From assembly GCA_030837935.1 (NCBI GenBank), contig JAUQXU010000434.1, positions 1 to 8,138 on the forward strand: a stretch of DNA of 8,138 nt, given 5' to 3'. Positions 5,295-8,138 of the stretch are shown here, in pieces; the stretch's first letter is position 1; the number at the start of each line of letters is the position of its first letter. Source of the stretch: Candidatus Brocadia sp. Its GTDB lineage: Bacteria; Planctomycetota; Brocadiia; Brocadiales; Brocadiaceae. The notes under the pieces are model-generated. The model ran no database searches. It saw only the letters and a program-made list of their open reading frames with translations, and was not told the DNA's origin. Both the position numbers and the translations under genes were made by a program.

Positions 5295-7345
5295 GGATAA
5301 TTTTGGCCGTCAAATACCTCTGGCAGGATATCAATGGCAATATTTCGGAGATAACTAATTGTTTTTTCCGGGTCTTCAAACTGGCAAGCAGTCTCTGCTA
5401 TCTCTTGCGCCTTTTTAAAGGTAATCGACCGCACGATTTTTTTGACTTCAGGTATAATTGTTGCTGGCGCCACACTGAACTCGGTGAGTCCCATACCTAC
5501 AAGCGGTGCGGTGTATTCAATCTCACTTCCCATTTGCCCGCATATACCCACGGGAATATTATTGTCTTGCGCAGCTTTAATGGCGAGTTTTAATAGTCTC
5601 AAAATAGCCGGATGTGCAGGGCAATATAAATAAGCTACCCGCTCATTATTTCTATCAACGGCAAGAGAGTACTGGATGAGATCATTCGTGCCAATGCTGA
5701 AGAAATCACACTCTTTTGCCAGGATATCCGCAATTATAATGGAAGAAGGTACTTCGAGCATTATTCCCATAGCTATGTTTTTGTTAAAAGGGATACCTTC
5801 CTTCTCTAATTCTTCCATGGTTTCCCAAACCATTTGTTTTGCGCGTCGCAGTTCTTGGAGGGAAGAGATCAGAGGAAACAAGATTTTCACGTTACCCAAA
5901 GCAGAAGCCCTTAAGATTGCTCGCAGTTGTATCTTAAATATAGAAGGATTTTCAAAGCAATAGCGGATAGAACGACATCCCAGGAAAGGGTTTCCTTCTT
6001 TTCTGTCATCTAAATAATCAAATTTGTCAGCGCCAAGATCAAGGGTTCTGATGATAATTGGTTTGTCCTTTAGTTCTCGAACGACCGTGGTATATGCCTC
6101 TAAATGTTCCTCTTCTGTTGGGGGTTTGGGTGCACCCAAGTAAAGAAATTCTGTTCTATAAAGGCCAATTCCCTCTGCGCCGTATCTTACATTCATGTTA
6201 ATTTCTTTTGGGAATTCGATATTGCCAAAAATGGAAATATGTTTACCATCCCCCGTTGTGGACGGTTGATCTTTTAGCTCCGTGGCTAGTTTCTCTTCGA
6301 AGACGTGGATACTTTTGGCCTTGCTTCGGTATGCCGCCAAAGTTTCATCGTCGGGCCTTACGATGACAATGCCACTATTGCCGTCTATGATTACGGTGTC
6401 ACCCCCAAAGACTTCTGTTGTAATGGTACCAAGTCCGACTACGGCCGGAATGCCCAATGCCCGGGCAACGATTGCGGTATGGGATGTCCTTCCGCCTACA
6501 TCGGTAGCAAAGCCTTTGACTTTTTCGGTATCAAGTGATGCTGTTTGGGATGGGGTAAGGTCGTGGGCCACTAAGATTACTTCTTCTGCAAGGTTTTTAA
6601 GCTCCTCTCTCTTTTCACCTAATAAATTTCGCAAAAGGCGCCGTTCAATATCAAATATATCGCTTACTCTTTCTGCGAGATATGAATCGTGGACGTCCTG
6701 AAATTTTCTGATATAAACACGCAAGGCCAGGGATACGGCAAATTCTGGTGTAAAATTGGTTTTTTCTATTTTGTCAATAATCTCATTTTTTAGTCGTACG
6801 TCCTGCAATACCATCCGGTGTGTACCAAAGATTGATCCAATTTCTGAACCGAGGTTGTCTGAAACCTTCTGCTCTAAATCATGAATTTCTTTTTTTGAAT
6901 CTTCGATAGCCTTTTCAAGTCTGTAGATTTCGCCTTCTACCTCTTCTTTTCTGATAATATGACGGGGAATGCGGTATCCTTCACTCTCAAACATGAAGGC
7001 CTCTCTGATGACTACGCCCGGGGAGACTGCAATCCCCTTTCTAATTTCCATGAATTCTTCTTCAAACTTGCTTTTTACCAGCCCTTCTAGGGCATCCAGC
7101 GCCTCTGCCGCATCGGTCCCCTTTGCACAAATTATGATTTCTCTACCGTTTTCAGCGCCCAGTGTTAAGAGCTCAATGATGCTCTTCCCGTCGACCTCTT
7201 TATTTTTTGTTTTAATACGGATTTCTGAAGTATATTTATTGGCAATTTCTGCGAATTTGGTAGCAGGCCGTGCATGCATCCCATTGGAATTCGAGATTTT
7301 CACCTTTCGTTCTAATAGTTGAGAATTTGTAGCGTAAATATCCAT
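5291..7345 (-). CDS. ptsI: HPr-Enzyme I fusion, PEP-protein phosphotransferase
   Basis: The 684-residue protein is about 100 longer than ordinary Enzyme I (about 575) because a complete HPr domain precedes it. HPr (about 11-97) has NGMHARPATKFAE with phospho-His24, and DGKSII with Ser55, equivalent to the HPr-kinase Ser46 site. Enzyme I begins at about residue 99 (MEIRKGIAVSPG). It has the swivelling-domain GGRTSHTAIVARALGIPAVVG with phospho-His289. The PEP-binding barrel has EGIGLYRTEF (391-400, Arg397), RTLDLGADK (Arg433), EVPSS (Glu531), GTNDLIQY (552-559), DRNNE (Arg565) and GICGQM (Cys602). All key catalytic residues are present, but the usual GE-M-A-G/S after CG reads QMGS. It takes phosphate from PEP and passes it His289 to His24 and then to an EIIA. 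It lies 166 bases downstream of ptsN, with no EIIB/C nearby, so a regulatory PTS role is likely. The ATG has no evident Shine-Dalgarno. Confidence 0.97.
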   Translation of the reverse strand: MDIYATNSQLLERKVKISNSNGMHARPATKFAEIANKYTSEIRIKTKNKEVDGKSIIELLTLGAENGREIIICAKGTDAAEALDALEGLVKSKFEEEFMEIRKGIAVSPGVVIREAFMFESEGYRIPRHIIRKEEVEGEIYRLEKAIEDSKKEIHDLEQKVSDNLGSEIGSIFGTHRMVLQDVRLKNEIIDKIEKTNFTPEFAVSLALRVYIRKFQDVHDSYLAERVSDIFDIERRLLRNLLGEKREELKNLAEEVILVAHDLTPSQTASLDTEKVKGFATDVGGRTSHTAIVARALGIPAVVGLGTITTEVFGGDTVIIDGNSGIVIVRPDDETLAAYRSKAKSIHVFEEKLATELKDQPSTTGDGKHISIFGNIEFPKEINMNVRYGAEGIGLYRTEFLYLGAPKPPTEEEHLEAYTTVVRELKDKPIIIRTLDLGADKFDYLDDRKEGNPFLGCRSIRYCFENPSIFKIQLRAILRASALGNVKILFPLISSLQELRRAKQMVWETMEELEKEGIPFNKNIAMGIMLEVPSSIIIADILAKECDFFSIGTNDLIQYSLAVDRNNERVAYLYCPAHPAILRLLKLAIKAAQDNNIPVGICGQMGSEIEYTAPLVGMGLTEFSVAPATIIPEVKKIVRSITFKKAQEIAETACQFEDPEKTISYLRNIAIDILPEVFDGQNYP

Positions 7346-7465
7346 ATGGTAACGTAAATAGCTTTCTTAATTTTATACAAAACTGCACGTTTTTCGGGAT
7401 ACTATACAGGGGAAGAAGGTTTCATTTTTATAGCTTAGCCTGTTTTTGAATGAATCAGACACGCT

Positions 7466-7490
7466 TCCTTGCGATCTTACAAAACAAGGA
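7466..7490. repeat. Short inverted repeat in the ptsN-ptsI spacer
   Basis: TCCTTG (7466-7471) and CAAGGA (7485-7490) form a perfect 6-bp inverted repeat with a 13-base spacer. It lies in the 166-base region between the ptsN stop and the ptsI start, about 120 bp before ptsI. It could be an operator half-site pair or a weak hairpin; no T-run follows on either strand. The rest of that spacer shows only TATA-like stretches without a convincing -35. Confidence 0.3.
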
Positions 7491-7511
7491 GGGATTGTGA
7501 ATGTTCCCGGG

Positions 7512-7982
7512 TTAAACCTGGATACCGTCAACCTCGCGCAATATTTCAATCATACCATCTTTACCATTTGCCGCGCGCATGAAGCGTCGGAAATCGTTAT
7601 CCCGTATAACAGTTGATATTCTTTCAAGCGCAGCAAGGTGTGATCCTGCAGAATCGTTTGGGGAAAGCAACAGAAAGAAAAGATGAACAGGTTCTCCATC
7701 AAGGGCATTGAAATCAACGCCGTTCGTTGACCGTGCAATCGTTCCCATAATCTTTTTTATACAATCATGTTTTGTATGAGGAACCGCTACACCCTTCCCT
7801 ATACCAGTACTTCCCAATTCCTCCCTTTTCATAAGGGATTTAAGGATATTTTCAACATCCTTCGTATTGATTTTTTGTGCATCTTTCAGTGAGCATACCA
7901 TTTCTCGAATTACAGCCTCCTTTTCAGTAGCTTTAATTTCTGTGATAATAGCATCCTCCACAACAAAATCAGTTAATTTCAT
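7512..7982 (-). CDS. ptsN: PTS EIIA-Ntr / fructose-type EIIA (PtsN)
   Basis: The 156-residue single-domain protein is the usual length for EIIA-Ntr (E. coli PtsN 163). The phosphorylation motif GKGVAVPHTKHD places phospho-His at residue 69. The surrounding ELGSTGIGKGVA and the later VDFNALDGEPVHLFFLLLSP are characteristic of the EIIA-Fru/Ntr family. It receives phosphate from an HPr-type protein, very likely the HPr domain of the neighbouring ptsI product. In known systems it acts as a regulator (potassium transport, sensor kinases, nitrogen/carbon balance) rather than in sugar import. GGAGG (7994-7998) lies 11 nt before the ATG. It follows hpf with a 33-base gap, the hpf-ptsN order well known downstream of rpoN in Proteobacteria. 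No EIIB or EIIC domain is attached or adjacent. Fructose-specific use is the less likely alternative. Confidence 0.95.
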   Translation of the reverse strand: MKLTDFVVEDAIITEIKATEKEAVIREMVCSLKDAQKINTKDVENILKSLMKREELGSTGIGKGVAVPHTKHDCIKKIMGTIARSTNGVDFNALDGEPVHLFFLLLSPNDSAGSHLAALERISTVIRDNDFRRFMRAANGKDGMIEILREVDGIQV

Positions 7983-8015
7983 CCTTTAAAATTCCTCCAA
8001 TAGAGTTGTTATCCA

Positions 8016-8138
8016 TCATGCTTCTGGTAAACCTTCAAAACCTTCCATTTCGGTAGTTGCGGGTTTTTTTCTGCGGACGATTCTGGATTGGATCTTGCCC
8101 TTATGCTTTTTCAGTTGAGCCTCGATCTTATCAACTGC
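8016..8138 (-). CDS. hpf: Ribosome hibernation promoting factor, C-terminal end (5' part outside the window)
   Basis: The frame is open from the right edge to TGA at 8016-8018, giving 40 residues. They begin AVDKIEAQLKKHKGKIQSR, matching the last amphipathic, basic helix of the HPF/YfiA (S30AE) fold, usually written aiDkLerQLrKyKdk. A short polar tail ending in FEGLPEA follows. Because the protein stops soon after this helix, it appears to be a short HPF, without the C-terminal dimerisation domain of long HPF. HPF binds the 30S subunit and inactivates ribosomes in stationary phase. The position 33 bases upstream of ptsN fits the recurrent hpf-ptsN pairing and supports the call. Only a fragment is seen, so identity rests on one helix plus context. 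Confidence 0.8.
   Translation of the reverse strand, partial: AVDKIEAQLKKHKGKIQSRIVRRKKPATTEMEGFEGLPEA

Noticed and set aside
7371..7440. TATA-like boxes (TATAAA, TATAGT) upstream of ptsI on the minus strand
   Set aside because: No -35-like hexamer at 16-18 bp from any of them; A/T-rich chance matches cannot be excluded.

Overview
The window carries ten protein genes: nine on the minus strand and one partial gene on the plus strand. There are no RNA genes, mobile elements or CRISPR arrays, and no gene-free stretch longer than 223 bases. Most genes are recognisable housekeeping families. The gene content (fused HPr-Enzyme I, hpf-ptsN pairing, RNase G-rplU-rpmA-obg cluster, type III pantothenate kinase) fits a deep-branching Gram-negative-type bacterium with moderate GC. 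Planctomycetota, perhaps the anammox order Brocadiales, is my tentative guess; the sequence alone does not prove it.

In minus-strand transcription order (right to left), the first block is a regulatory phosphotransferase cluster: the C-terminal end of a ribosome hibernation factor (hpf), ptsN (EIIA-Ntr), and a long ptsI whose product has an N-terminal HPr domain fused to Enzyme I. Together these give a PEP to EI to HPr to EIIA relay. No sugar permease (EIIB/C) is present, so a regulatory rather than transport role is likely.

A near-consensus sigma-70 promoter (TTGACA, 17 bp, TAGAAT) overlaps the ptsI stop codon. It probably drives the second block: a DUF2344/TIGR03936 radical-SAM-linked protein, ribonuclease G (rng), ribosomal proteins L21 (rplU) and L27 (rpmA), the ribosome-assembly GTPase obg, and coaX (type III pantothenate kinase). 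Spacing is tight (15 and 22 bp), or overlapping between obg and coaX, except around rpmA. The two wider spacers there each hold a strong hairpin that pairs properly only in minus-strand RNA, because the wobble pairs become mismatches on the other strand. These look like mRNA processing, stabilising or attenuating elements.

At the left edge, a plus-strand TPR-protein tail runs into coaX head-on, and the two stop codons overlap.

The most unusual point is the start of the DUF2344 gene. Its conserved N-terminus (RIRF...GDLRFISH) is plainly encoded upstream of the first TTG/ATG, yet that stretch contains no ATG, GTG or TTG. A Shine-Dalgarno-like AAAAAGG sits 7 nt before an ATT codon, which suggests a rare infC-like ATT (or ATA) start.
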